From an uncultured Alphaproteobacteria bacterium (GTDB lineage Bacteria > Pseudomonadota > Alphaproteobacteria > HIMB59), in contig CACKEA010000003.1 of assembly GCA_902599045.1 (NCBI GenBank), positions 154,350 through 218,349 of the forward strand: 64,000 bases of DNA. Reading direction: 5' to 3'. The position numbers and the translations under genes are program-made. Numbering within the stretch: position 1 is the first letter of the stretch; every line of letters begins with the position of its first letter. Positions 28,453-37,021 of this stretch are shown in pieces. The notes beneath the pieces are model-generated. The model was not told where the DNA came from and made no database searches. It worked only from the letters and a program-made list of their open reading frames with translations.

Positions 28453-29015
28453 AAATCAATGCTAACGATTTAAAGATTGGAAATATAATCCAGCATAATA
28501 ACTCTCTGTGGAAGGTTGCTAAACTCTCCCATACACAACCTGGTAAAGGTGGTGCATATATTCAAGCAGAACTTAAAAATATATCAAATCAGTCAAAATT
28601 AAATGAGAGATTTAGAAGTTCAGAGTCTCTAGAAAAAATTCGAGCTGAAGAGATAAATCACCAATTTTTATTTCGCAGTGGAGAAGATTTTACATTTATG
28701 AATAACCAGACTTACGAACAAATAATTATGAATATTACTCAAGTTAATGAGAACACAGCTAAATTTCTTGAAGATGGAATGGAAGTCTCTATTGAATTTT
28801 ATGATGATAAACCAATGAATGTTAATCCCCCTGAAAGTCTTGTGGTGCAAATTGCCGAAACAGAAGCTGTTGTTAAAGGACAAACTGCGTCTTCTTCTTA
28901 TAAACCTGCTTTGCTAACTAACGGTGTAAGAGTTACTGTCCCTCCACACGTAGAAACAGGTGATAAAGTCAGAATAAATACAAGTGAATTAACTTATATA
29001 GAAAAAGCAAAATAA
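28449..29015 (+). CDS. efp: Elongation factor P
   Basis: EF-P rescues ribosomes stalled at polyproline. The 188-residue protein has three beta-barrel domains: the KOW-like N-domain with PGKGGAYIQAELKN and the modifiable Lys33 loop, a middle OB domain (FMNNQTYEQI) and the C-terminal domain ending GDKVRINTSELTYIEKAK. Modification enzymes (EpmA/EpmB or others) are not in the window. It starts within the fba stop codon. Confidence 0.97.
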   Translation: MKINANDLKIGNIIQHNNSLWKVAKLSHTQPGKGGAYIQAELKNISNQSKLNERFRSSESLEKIRAEEINHQFLFRSGEDFTFMNNQTYEQIIMNITQVNENTAKFLEDGMEVSIEFYDDKPMNVNPPESLVVQIAETEAVVKGQTASSSYKPALLTNGVRVTVPPHVETGDKVRINTSELTYIEKAK

Positions 29016-29022
29016 ATTTTCT

Positions 29023-29817
29023 ATGTCTATTGTCCCTCCAGTAATTGTTGTAATGGAAAAAGCATGCAGAAGTGCTGCCAAGTCTTTGATTAGAGATTTT
29101 GGTGAACTTGAAAAACTTCAAATCTCTAAAAAAGATAAAAATGACTTTGTATCCTCAGCAGATATTAGGGCTTCTGAAACAATTAGTTATAATTTGGGAA
29201 AAGATAGACCTGATTTTCTTCAAATAGATGAAGAGACTTTTAGTTCTGAGGATTTAGAAAAACTCAAAGGTGATACTCCAGTATTTATCACAGACCCACT
29301 TGATGGTACAAAAAACTTTATACACGGCAATGGATACTTTGCGGTGACTATTGGTTTGATGCAAAAAGGAGAAATTATTGCTGGTGTTACGTACAACCCA
29401 ATATTAAATGAATTATATTGGGCTCATAAGGGTTCCGGATCTTGGATTAATAATCAAAGACTAAGAGTATCTCAAAGAGATAAGTTAGATGGATGTATGT
29501 TTACATCAGGTGTTCAAATTAAGCACCAAGACATTCTCGAAAAAGGTATTGCGCAAATAGGAGCCCTTCAAAGAAAAACAAGTGTTAGATTACTAGGATC
29601 ATCAGCACTTGATTTAGCTAATGTCGCATCAGGAAAATTTGATGGTTTTTGGTCATTAAGACTAAACCTCTGGGATATTGCAGCAGGTATTATCTTAGTA
29701 AAAGAGGCCGGTGGAATATGCTTAAATGAAAAAGGAAATGATTTTGATCCTTTAAAAGATGAGAGTTTAATAGCCTCAAGTGCTGCTATCAGTAGCGAAT
29801 TACTGAAAAATCTATAA
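29023..29817 (+). CDS. Inositol monophosphatase family protein (SuhB-like)
   Basis: This family includes Mg-dependent phosphatases acting on inositol phosphates and, as SuhB, a factor in rRNA antitermination. The 264-residue protein has IDEETFSSE (about 67-75), DPLDGTKNF (about 91-99, metal site), [14 protein letters not shown] and [18 protein letters not shown] (about 214-231). The efp-suhB-like pairing is common in Alphaproteobacteria. The substrate is uncertain. Confidence 0.9.
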   Translation: MSIVPPVIVVMEKACRSAAKSLIRDFGELEKLQISKKDKNDFVSSADIRASETISYNLGKDRPDFLQIDEETFSSEDLEKLKGDTPVFITDPLDGTKNFIHGNGYFAVTIGLMQKGEIIAGVTYNPILNELYWAHKGSGSWINNQRLRVSQRDKLDGCMFTSGVQIKHQDILEKGIAQIGALQRKTSVRLLGSSALDLANVASGKFDGFWSLRLNLWDIAAGIILVKEAGGICLNEKGNDFDPLKDESLIASSAAISSELLKNL

Positions 29818-29825
29818 ATATTTAC

Positions 29826-29854
29826 TTGATTTTTTAAACTTTGGTCTCTATTTT
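29826..29854 (+). promoter_or_regulatory. Candidate sigma-70 promoter of rpmE
   Basis: TTGATT (29826-29831) and TATTTT (29849-29854) are spaced by 17 bases in the 46-base gap before rpmE. Initiation about seven bases downstream would fall at 29861-29862, two or three bases before the ATG, so the transcript would be nearly leaderless. Confidence 0.4.
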
Positions 29855-29863
29855 CTGATAACC

Positions 29864-30085
29864 ATGAAACAAAAAATTCATCCTGATTATCATGAGATAA
29901 CTGTGGAGCGCACTGATGGTTCTACTTATAAGACCAGATCCACTTGGGGGAAAGCTGGCGATACTATGAAGCTTGAAATTGACCCTCTATCTCACCCAGC
30001 ATGGAATCAAGGATCTGGTAAAATGGTGGACTCTGGTGGAAGAGTTGCACGTTTTAAAAATAAATATAAGTCATATAATATTTAA
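29864..30085 (+). CDS. rpmE: 50S ribosomal protein bL31
   Basis: bL31 is a large-subunit protein at the central protuberance. The 73-residue protein begins [14 protein letters not shown] and has [21 protein letters not shown] near 48-66 (pieces of the family pattern). The zinc-binding Cys residues of the C+ form are absent, so this is the zinc-independent C- form. It lies 12 bases before trcR. Confidence 0.94.
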   Translation: MKQKIHPDYHEITVERTDGSTYKTRSTWGKAGDTMKLEIDPLSHPAWNQGSGKMVDSGGRVARFKNKYKSYNI

Positions 30086-30097
30086 ATTTAAAAAATT

Positions 30098-30685
30098 ATG
30101 TCTGACAATAAACCTTTAATGCCCCTTGCAACAGCCGTTTGGTTAGTTGACAACACAGCTTTAAGTTTCCCTCAAATATCTCAATTTTGTCAGCTACACG
30201 AACTAGAAGTACAAAGTATTGCAGATGGTGAAGATGCATACCGTATGCAGGGATTAAATCCTATTGCAAGTGGTCAACTTACGATGGATGAAATTAAACG
30301 ATGTGAAGTCGATCACTCACAAGAGTTACAACTTCAAAATAAAAAATCTGAGTCAATTCAATTTAGTGTCAAAACAAAAAAATATCTTCCATTATCAGTG
30401 AGACAAGAAAGGCCCAAGGCTATTGCTTGGCTAATTCGAGAGTATGGTAAAATATTAACTGATACCCAAATTGCTAAACTTACAAGTTCTACCAAACCGA
30501 CAGTTGCTAATATAAGAGCTGGCAACCAATCTCAACCAATTACGGAATTCAGAAACCCCACTGATCTTGGTCTATGTACCTATGAAGAGCTAGAAGCGTT
30601 AGTTGAAAAAGGTCAGCGTAAAGCTGAGCGTGAGAGAAAAGCAAAAGAAAAAGCAGAAAAATTACAATCTACTATTGCTTCGTAA
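30098..30685 (+). CDS. DUF1013 / TrcR-type cell-cycle transcriptional regulator
   Basis: DUF1013 proteins are nearly restricted to Alphaproteobacteria and include TrcR of Caulobacter-type cells. The 195-residue protein begins with PLATAVWLVDNTALSF (about 8-23) and has a predicted helix-turn-helix region (AIAWLIREYGKILTDTQIAKL, split about 109-129; TKPTVANIRAG). The tail is charged and helical. It converges on the DUF3833 gene with a 14-base overlap. Confidence 0.9.
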   Translation: MSDNKPLMPLATAVWLVDNTALSFPQISQFCQLHELEVQSIADGEDAYRMQGLNPIASGQLTMDEIKRCEVDHSQELQLQNKKSESIQFSVKTKKYLPLSVRQERPKAIAWLIREYGKILTDTQIAKLTSSTKPTVANIRAGNQSQPITEFRNPTDLGLCTYEELEALVEKGQRKAERERKAKEKAEKLQSTIAS

Positions 30686-31196
30686 AAAATAAATAAACAT
30701 CTCCTAACCTAATTCCAAACTTTTTCATTGTAGCTTTATTAAAAACGTTTTTATCATCTTGCATAATTAACCAATCATCAAACTTAACATTCATTATGCC
30801 GTCCCCATATTTAAGCTTAAGAGTATAGTGCCAGTTTATTGCATTACCAGATCTCTCACCCAGAGCTATACCTTTAATATCCTCAGAGGTACCCTCATAG
30901 GTTTTTTCACCAGTCTTTTTAATTTCCCATCTTCTAAATTCTTCTTCACCATCGTCATAAAGAAAAGTCTCATTAAGAATAAAATTATCCTCTTGCTGAA
31001 TACCCTCCATTTCAACTGTAAATTGTCGTCTTACCTTTCCAAGTCTATCAATGAAAAGGCCACTGGCTGTTGTTTTACCTAAAAAGTATTCTTCTATTTT
31101 GAGTGTGGGTTGCTTATCGGCAAAATTTTCAAGTTTCATATTATTACATCCGCTAAGAAATATTAATAAAATACTCGCTATTAATACATTTCTCAT
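30672..31196 (-). CDS. DUF3833 lipoprotein
   Basis: DUF3833 proteins are small envelope lipoproteins of unknown role, often near cyclopropane-fatty-acid synthase genes. I chose the ATG at 31196 over an upstream TTG because it begins a clean lipoprotein signal (MRNVLIASILLIFLSGC). The mature domain has FLGKTTASGLFIDRLGK and WRFDDW-like WLIMQDD segments. It lies 51 bases after cfa in the same direction and closes the photolyase-to-cfa operon. Confidence 0.85.
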   Translation of the reverse strand: MRNVLIASILLIFLSGCNNMKLENFADKQPTLKIEEYFLGKTTASGLFIDRLGKVRRQFTVEMEGIQQEDNFILNETFLYDDGEEEFRRWEIKKTGEKTYEGTSEDIKGIALGERSGNAINWHYTLKLKYGDGIMNVKFDDWLIMQDDKNVFNKATMKKFGIRLGDVYLFFTKQ

Positions 31197-31247
31197 ACAC
31201 ACAATCAATACGGACTTTTAAAAAAGTAGATGTTAATCATAAGTATT

Positions 31248-32417
31248 TTACTTATTGGTAAAATCTATTTGATAGACATCAATTGTTTTTGCCTTAAAAC
31301 CTCCTGAACAGTATGATAAGTAAAAATTCCACATTCTTTTGAAATCTTCAGAGTAACCTAAATTTTTTATTTTATCCCATTTGTTATTAAAGTTATTTCT
31401 CCACATTTCAAGTGTTTGATAATAGCTATCAGCCATTTGATTTTTTATTTGAAAGTTAAATTTTTTTTGGGTAGCTATTTTCTCAAGAGCTTTCACTGAA
31501 GGCAACATTCCACCAGGAAATATATATTTCTGAATAAAATCAATTTTTTGTGTGTATCTATCAAAAAAATCTTCAAAAATTACAATAGTTTGCATTGAAA
31601 AAACACCTGATGGTTTTAATAAATCTTTTACTCTTTCAAAATAGGTTTGCCAATATTGAATTCCAACCGCCTCAAACATTTCGATGGAGTATATTCTAGA
31701 ATATTTCCCTCTATGCTCTCTATAATCTTTATAAATAACATTTAACTTATCTTGTAACTGGTATTCTTTAATTTTTGAATTCACAAATTCATATTGTTCT
31801 TTTGAAATAGTTAAAGTATCAATTTTTATATCTGGATACTTTGAAATAAGATAAAAAGCAAAACTTCCCCACCCAGATCCTATTTCTAAAACATGATCAC
31901 CGGGTTTGGGCTCGTTGCCTTTGATAAGACTTTCAAATTTATTTTTTTGTGCCTCAGACAATGTCTCAGATCCTGTTTTAAAAAAACCTGAGGAATATGT
32001 TAAGGTATCGTCAAGCCACTCTAAGTAAAAATCATTACCAAGGTCATAATGGGCGTGAATATTTTTTTTACTTTGAAATAAAGAATTTTTTGTTTTGTTC
32101 ATGTATTTTTTAGATAAGAGCCTATAAAATTTAGATCCACTCATCTCACCACCAAAAGCTTTTTCATTTAAAGCTCCAAATTCCAAAAATTTACTTAAAT
32201 CATTTGCTTCAAATTTCTTTTTTATATAAGCCTCTCCTAATCCAACTGATCCACGAAAATATAAATCCCATATCATGGAAAGGTGATTAATTGTTAAATG
32301 CACTGAGGGACCCTCTAAATCACCATGAAATTCATAAGGTTTTCCCTTTACGTCTAAGCTCAAGGATCCGTGCCTTATTTTAGAGCAAACTTTATGTATA
32401 TATTTATCAATAAACAA
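31248..32417 (-). CDS. cfa: Cyclopropane-fatty-acyl-phospholipid synthase family methyltransferase
   Basis: Such enzymes transfer methyl or methylene groups from S-adenosylmethionine to unsaturated acyl chains of membrane phospholipids. The 389-residue protein has HYDLGNDFYLEWLDDTLTYSSG (split about 124-145), the SAM motif VLEIGSGWGSFAFYL (about 178-192), EMFEAVG and the C-terminal YLSYCSGGFK. It is normal length. It lies 16 bases after the DUF1365 gene. The product could be a cyclopropane or another methylated fatty acid; the sequence does not decide. Confidence 0.93.
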   Translation of the reverse strand: MFIDKYIHKVCSKIRHGSLSLDVKGKPYEFHGDLEGPSVHLTINHLSMIWDLYFRGSVGLGEAYIKKKFEANDLSKFLEFGALNEKAFGGEMSGSKFYRLLSKKYMNKTKNSLFQSKKNIHAHYDLGNDFYLEWLDDTLTYSSGFFKTGSETLSEAQKNKFESLIKGNEPKPGDHVLEIGSGWGSFAFYLISKYPDIKIDTLTISKEQYEFVNSKIKEYQLQDKLNVIYKDYREHRGKYSRIYSIEMFEAVGIQYWQTYFERVKDLLKPSGVFSMQTIVIFEDFFDRYTQKIDFIQKYIFPGGMLPSVKALEKIATQKKFNFQIKNQMADSYYQTLEMWRNNFNNKWDKIKNLGYSEDFKRMWNFYLSYCSGGFKAKTIDVYQIDFTNK

Positions 32418-32433
32418 TTTTTAATAATCTTTT

Positions 32434-33186
32434 CTAATCTAAGTATAGATTATCTTTAATTCTATTGGAATATTTAAAGAATTTACTTTTTTTTAGTAAA
32501 AGCTTGATAGCTTGATAATGAATTAAGGTGATCGTTTTTATACTCCCAAAAATATTTAAAATAAAAAATAAAATACAATTTAAGAACGTTATTTCTTTTA
32601 AATTTAGATCAATTGAAGCATAAAATATTTGCTCATTTTTAAGATTAAATTGATTAATATTACAAAAAAAATGTTTTTTAGATTTATTTTTTGATGAAAT
32701 TTTATACACACAGTCCATCTCAATAAAAGGTGATACATACATGTTTTTTTTAAACTCTTTATCTTTAAATTTATCTATAGTTAAGTAATGAACTTGATCT
32801 CCAAAGGTATTTTTTACTTCATAAATAATTGATTTCACTTTGTTTTGATCATCAAGATATAAATAAAAGCTAATTGGATTAAAAGAATAGCCAATTATTG
32901 AGGGAATACATATAAATTGAACATTATTAAAAACAATATTGTGCTTGTCTGCAATATTTTTTGCAAAATCGTACAAATTCTTTTTTTTATCTCTGAAACC
33001 ATGTTGTTTATAAAATATAGAAAAAAAATTTAATTTATTGAGCGATATAAAAGGATGTATCTTTGAGGTATTGCTAAGATTAATACTTAAGTAAGGTGCA
33101 TTATATTGAAAAAAGTTATTAGTATCTCTTGTTCTTTTATGAACAATTTTACCTATTCCAAGACTATGATAAGTAACTAATTCCAC
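32434..33186 (-). CDS. DUF1365 family protein
   Basis: DUF1365 proteins have no proven activity but are consistently encoded between a flavin oxidoreductase and a CFA-type methyltransferase. The 250-residue protein has NPISFYLYLDDQNKV (about 116-130), NTFGDQVHYL and KNMYVSPFIEMDCVY (about 165-179), the most conserved patches of the family. The last ten bases of the flavoprotein gene overlap its start. A role in lipid modification is inferred from context only. Confidence 0.9.
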   Translation of the reverse strand: MELVTYHSLGIGKIVHKRTRDTNNFFQYNAPYLSINLSNTSKIHPFISLNKLNFFSIFYKQHGFRDKKKNLYDFAKNIADKHNIVFNNVQFICIPSIIGYSFNPISFYLYLDDQNKVKSIIYEVKNTFGDQVHYLTIDKFKDKEFKKNMYVSPFIEMDCVYKISSKNKSKKHFFCNINQFNLKNEQIFYASIDLNLKEITFLNCILFFILNIFGSIKTITLIHYQAIKLLLKKSKFFKYSNRIKDNLYLD

Positions 33187-34472
33187 TGTACTCTTGATGT
33201 ATCCGCATTATTAAACCCCTTTAGATCAATACCTAACTTATTACAAACTTTTATAGCTGATTGAATACCATCTTCGTGAAACCCATAACCCAGATAACTG
33301 CCGACATAGTATGATTTATCATGGCCTTGTATGTATGAAATATTTTTTTGAGCATTTAAAGTTTTTTGTGAAAATATTGGATGTTCATAAAGTGTCTGAT
33401 AATGGTTGTCTTTTTGTTCCTGATTTAATGAAACGAAAAAATTATCGCCTGTATTAAGAGGTTGTAGTTTATTCATCCAATAACTGAGTGTGCATTTATT
33501 ATTCTTATTGGTATGAAAATTCCAACTTGACCAAGCTTTTAAGTGAGTGGGCATTAAAGAGGTATTTTGATGCAATTGAGCTAAATTTTTTTGGAAATTA
33601 AATTCTTTCAAAATCTCATACTCTTTTTGATGAATTTTGTCTAACAAAGGAAAAAAATGGTTTGGGGGACAAGCAAATATTACCATATCAAAAATAGATT
33701 TTTTTCCTTCAAAAAAAATTTCAACATTATTAGTCCTTGAGATTTTTTGAATCCTACAAGATTTTTTTATAGTAAATTTTGAAGATCTGATAAGAGATTT
33801 AACATATTGCTTAGATCCATTTTTTATAGTTTTCCATTGTGGTCTATTAATAAAATTAAATAGTTTATGATTTTGAAAAAAATTAATAATACTTTTTAAG
33901 GGTTGATTAAGAGAGTCCTGATCAGGAGTTGACCAAATACTTGAAATTAAAGGTAGTAAATGGAAATTAATAAATTCATCAGAGTAATTTTTTGTTTTAA
34001 GAAAATTTCTAATAGAAATATCTGAAACTATATTTTTCTTTTGAAAAGTTTTATAGAAAATAATTATGTCTTTAAGCATTTTATAAAATTTTAAATTATA
34101 AAAATTTTTACGGTCTGCAAACAACGCACCTAAGCTTCCCCCTCCATATTCAAAATTGCTTTCTTCATTAAAGAAACTAAAAGACATATTGCTATTTACT
34201 GTTTCGACATTTAGACAATTAAAAAATTTAGTTAAATTTGGATATGTTAATTCATTATAGACAATAAAACCTGTATCTATAGAGATAGTATTTCCAGAAT
34301 TATCTTTAACCTCTCTTGTATTAGCGTGACCCCCTAAATAATCATTTTTTTCAAAAAGTGTGACATCGTATTTATCTTGTAAAAAATATGCTGATGATAG
34401 CCCTGCTATACCCGATCCAATTATAGCTACTTTTTGTTTCAAATTATGATTTGGTTTGTTGGTAAGCCTCAA
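33177..34472 (-). CDS. FAD-dependent amine-oxidase-like protein of the DUF1365/CFA cluster
   Basis: The 431-residue protein has the dinucleotide-binding motif VAIIGSGIAGLSSAYFL (about 15-31), followed by TLFEKNDYLGGHA (about 35-47) and DTGFIVYNELTYPNL (about 66-80), and a C-terminal YVGSYLGYGFHEDGIQSA near 391-408 that closes the FAD site. This family is a steady neighbour of photolyase, DUF1365 and CFA-type genes. It may act as a desaturase or oxidase on membrane acyl chains; that is inference. It overlaps the photolyase end by 29 bases. Confidence 0.9.
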   Translation of the reverse strand: MRLTNKPNHNLKQKVAIIGSGIAGLSSAYFLQDKYDVTLFEKNDYLGGHANTREVKDNSGNTISIDTGFIVYNELTYPNLTKFFNCLNVETVNSNMSFSFFNEESNFEYGGGSLGALFADRKNFYNLKFYKMLKDIIIFYKTFQKKNIVSDISIRNFLKTKNYSDEFINFHLLPLISSIWSTPDQDSLNQPLKSIINFFQNHKLFNFINRPQWKTIKNGSKQYVKSLIRSSKFTIKKSCRIQKISRTNNVEIFFEGKKSIFDMVIFACPPNHFFPLLDKIHQKEYEILKEFNFQKNLAQLHQNTSLMPTHLKAWSSWNFHTNKNNKCTLSYWMNKLQPLNTGDNFFVSLNQEQKDNHYQTLYEHPIFSQKTLNAQKNISYIQGHDKSYYVGSYLGYGFHEDGIQSAIKVCNKLGIDLKGFNNADTSRVQWN

Positions 34473-35850
34473 GAGCTCTGTTTCGAGAGTCTTTTAGATC
34501 TACAATAGGGTTAAAATATTTTTTATCTTTGATTAAATTTTTTAACAAATTTTCGTCTAAATACGGCTCAAATATTGTCTTTGTAGAATTAAAAATTTTT
34601 AATTGAGGAATATATTTGAGAATAAACTGAGCCTGAGGATCAAACTTTTCAGATTGAAGCACTGGGTTAAAGACTCGAAAATATGGCGAAGCATCTGCCC
34701 CACAACCTGCAATCCATTGCCATCCAGCAGCATTACTAGCCTCATCATAATCTAATAAACTTTTATGAAAGTAATTTTCACCCAATGTCCAGTTTAACAA
34801 CAGATTTTTAACTAAAAAACTCCCTACTACCATTCTTAGTCTATTGTGCATCCAACCTTCTTCATAAATTTGTTTCATCGCAGCGTCGACTAGTGGAATA
34901 CCTGTTTCTCCCTTAGTCCAAATAGTAAAATCCTTTTTACTGTTTCTCCATGGAAATTTTTTAAATTTTGGATTTATGGGTTTATTGGATAAATCTTCCG
35001 AGTAATACAATAAAGAATAAGAGAACTCTCTCCAACCAATCTCTGAAAGATATGTATTTATTGAATTATTCATTTTTTTTGAGTCTTGGATCTTTTCTAT
35101 TATTACACGTGGAGAGATTTCTCCAAATCTTAAATGAGGTGATATTCTCGAAGTTTGATCGAAGTCTGGTCTATTTCTATTAACCTCATATTTATCAATA
35201 TCGGATGAGATGTAAGTATCAATTTTTTTTAAAGCTGCGTCTTCTCCTGGACTCCAGTGCTTATCAAACTTCTGGTACCAATTTTTGTTATCAAAAAAGC
35301 TAAGATCAGTTTTTTGATTATGTCTTAAAGGTTTTATAAATATTTTTTTTTTATAACTAAATTTCTTATTTAAATAAACTTTATAAGCAGCTCTCCAGAA
35401 AGGTGTGAAGACTTTAAAATATTGCCCTGAATTGTTTTGTACTTCCCAAGGCTCATTTAATAAATGTGAATTGAAAGTGTCGACTTGAATACTACTTTCT
35501 TTAAAAAATTTTTTAATTTCAGTGTCTCGTCTAATCGATTGTTGAGAATAAAGCCTATTCCAAATTAAAGATGTAATTTTATATTTTTTAACTAAATCAG
35601 AGATATTTTTTTTTGCCTCTCCTTTAAGTATTATTAACTTTATATTGAAGGTCTGATCTAATTTTTTAGCATGTATTCTAAGAGTTTTTTCAAGCCACCA
35701 ATGCCCAGCATCTCCAGTAGCTTTTTTTTCTATGTCATCATATATGTATACTAGAAGGGCTTCAGATTTTTGGTTTGAAATAAATTCAAGGCATGGATTG
35801 TCGGTGATCCTAAAGTCTCTTCTCAGCCAGTATAAAGTTTTATGTTCGAT
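34444..35850 (-). CDS. phrB: Deoxyribodipyrimidine photolyase / cryptochrome, probable non-AUG start
   Basis: Photolyase repairs UV-induced pyrimidine dimers using light and FAD. I translated the frame by hand back to the rpmG stop codon (35869-35871). It is open throughout and encodes a full-length enzyme, beginning KTLYWLRRDFRITDNP and continuing through FWRAAYKVYL, RISPHLRFGEISPR, EIGWREF, GIPLVDAAMKQI, NRLRMVVGSFLVKNLL and AGWQWIAGCGADASPYFR. No ATG, GTG or TTG occurs in frame before 35073. The most likely start is ATC at 35850, one base away from ATG, giving about 468 residues. Everything except the start codon looks functional. Confidence 0.85.
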   Translation of the reverse strand: MEHKTLYWLRRDFRITDNPCLEFISNQKSEALLVYIYDDIEKKATGDAGHWWLEKTLRIHAKKLDQTFNIKLIILKGEAKKNISDLVKKYKITSLIWNRLYSQQSIRRDTEIKKFFKESSIQVDTFNSHLLNEPWEVQNNSGQYFKVFTPFWRAAYKVYLNKKFSYKKKIFIKPLRHNQKTDLSFFDNKNWYQKFDKHWSPGEDAALKKIDTYISSDIDKYEVNRNRPDFDQTSRISPHLRFGEISPRVIIEKIQDSKKMNNSINTYLSEIGWREFSYSLLYYSEDLSNKPINPKFKKFPWRNSKKDFTIWTKGETGIPLVDAAMKQIYEEGWMHNRLRMVVGSFLVKNLLLNWTLGENYFHKSLLDYDEASNAAGWQWIAGCGADASPYFRVFNPVLQSEKFDPQAQFILKYIPQLKIFNSTKTIFEPYLDENLLKNLIKDKKYFNPIVDLKDSRNRALEAYQQTKS

Positions 35851-35868
35851 AGTTAGAGAATAACAAAA

Positions 35869-36063
35869 TTATTTACTATGAGGAGGCATTTTCTTTTCAA
35901 CAAACCAAACATGTTGTTTCAAGACAGGGTCATACTTTCTTTGGCGAAGTTTGTCAGAGACTTTTAAACCCTTTGTGGGCTTACGTACAATATATTTTGT
36001 ACCAGTTTCTGGTTTTTCTTCAGGTATCAACTGTTTTAACTGATAAGTGGACTTTTTAGCCAT
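35869..36063 (-). CDS. rpmG: 50S ribosomal protein bL33, diverged form
   Basis: The 64-residue protein starts MAKKSTYQL and has the bL33-like core KLRQRKYDPVLKQHVWFVEKK (compare the family pattern RKYDPxxxKHVxFxE). The N-terminal half is longer than usual, with EEKPETGTKYIVRKPTKG where standard bL33 has a short YYxTxKN segment. No zinc Cys is present. It is followed in the same frame by the photolyase. Confidence 0.8.
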   Translation of the reverse strand: MAKKSTYQLKQLIPEEKPETGTKYIVRKPTKGLKVSDKLRQRKYDPVLKQHVWFVEKKMPPHSK

Positions 36064-36113
36064 TGGCGTAAAATAAACTAATTTTAAATTTGGTCAAGAT
36101 TGATATTAGAAAA

Positions 36114-36977
36114 TTAAAAGACTTTTTTCCAATGTTCTCGCTTGTCTTTAAGAGAACGTCTCTTTTTTTCTGTCATATTGTCAAAACAAACAGGGCAAGT
36201 AAATCCTTTTTCATATTTTGGTGATTTTGTCTCTTTAATTGTCAAGGGCGTATTACAGCCATAACAAAGCTTACTTATTCCTTTTGAAAGTTCTTTGGTC
36301 AGTGAAACTCGATAATCAAAAACAAAACATTCTCCATTCCATAATTTTGAATTAGTTTGTTCAAAATATTTTAAAATACCTCCTTTAAGTTGGTAAGTAT
36401 CTATTCCATATCTTTCCATTAAAGGACCAGCTTTTTCACATCTAATCCCTCCCGTGCAATAGATCGCTACTTTTTTATTTTGAAATTGGTCCTTATTTGT
36501 TTTTATAAATTCATTAAACTCTTTAAATGTGTCGATTTTAGGATTTATGGCATTTTTAAAATGTCCAATTTTATACTCATAATTATTTCTTGTATCAATA
36601 ATCTTTACATCTTTTTTATTAATAAATTTATCCCAATCATTTGGTTGTATGAATTTACTTTGTTTAATCTCAGAAATATTTAATCCAAAATCAGAAGTTA
36701 CAATTTCATTTTTAAGTTTTATCTTAAATTCCTTAAATATTTCCTGGCCACTATAATTAGATATTTTGATATTTTCATTTAAAACACCCAATGAGATTAA
36801 ATAATTAATTGTATTTTTTTCTTTTTTTTGAGTAACAGTAATTGTTCCATTGAGCCCTTCTTTGCTTACGAGAATTGATCCTTTTATTTTTTTCAAAAGA
36901 AAGAATAAATTTATTTCTTCTTTTAATTTTTTAGGATTGGAAATATCAAAAAAGCTATAAAATGCTATCACTCGCAT
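36114..36977 (-). CDS. trhO: tRNA uridine(34) 5-hydroxylase TrhO (YceA family, rhodanese domain)
   Basis: TrhO forms 5-hydroxyuridine at tRNA position 34 using oxygen. The 287-residue protein has an N-terminal acylphosphatase-like domain (about 1-100, GSILVSKEGLNGTI), a rhodanese domain (about 117-215) with IDTRNNYEYKIGHF and the Cys loop YCTGGIRCEKAGP near 173-185, and a C-terminal Cys cluster (CYGCNTPL, CPVCF). All are typical of the family. Confidence 0.92.
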   Translation of the reverse strand: MRVIAFYSFFDISNPKKLKEEINLFFLLKKIKGSILVSKEGLNGTITVTQKKEKNTINYLISLGVLNENIKISNYSGQEIFKEFKIKLKNEIVTSDFGLNISEIKQSKFIQPNDWDKFINKKDVKIIDTRNNYEYKIGHFKNAINPKIDTFKEFNEFIKTNKDQFQNKKVAIYCTGGIRCEKAGPLMERYGIDTYQLKGGILKYFEQTNSKLWNGECFVFDYRVSLTKELSKGISKLCYGCNTPLTIKETKSPKYEKGFTCPVCFDNMTEKKRRSLKDKREHWKKVF

Positions 36978-36979
36978 TA

Positions 36980-36997
36980 ATATGTTTTATAACATAT
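36980..36997. promoter_or_regulatory. Palindrome immediately upstream of trhO
   Basis: ATATGTT (36980-36986) and AACATAT (36991-36997) form a perfect seven-base inverted repeat around TTAT, three bases from the trhO start codon. It could be an operator or a hairpin covering the initiation region. It is AT-rich, so chance occurrence is possible. Confidence 0.3.
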
Positions 36998-37021
36998 ATA
37001 ATAGTTGATCAAATATGGTAT

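Noticed and set aside
34444..35073. Photolyase read as a truncated pseudogene starting at ATG 35073
   Set aside because: The frame is open upstream to 35868 and encodes the complete N-terminal domain; only the start codon is unusual.
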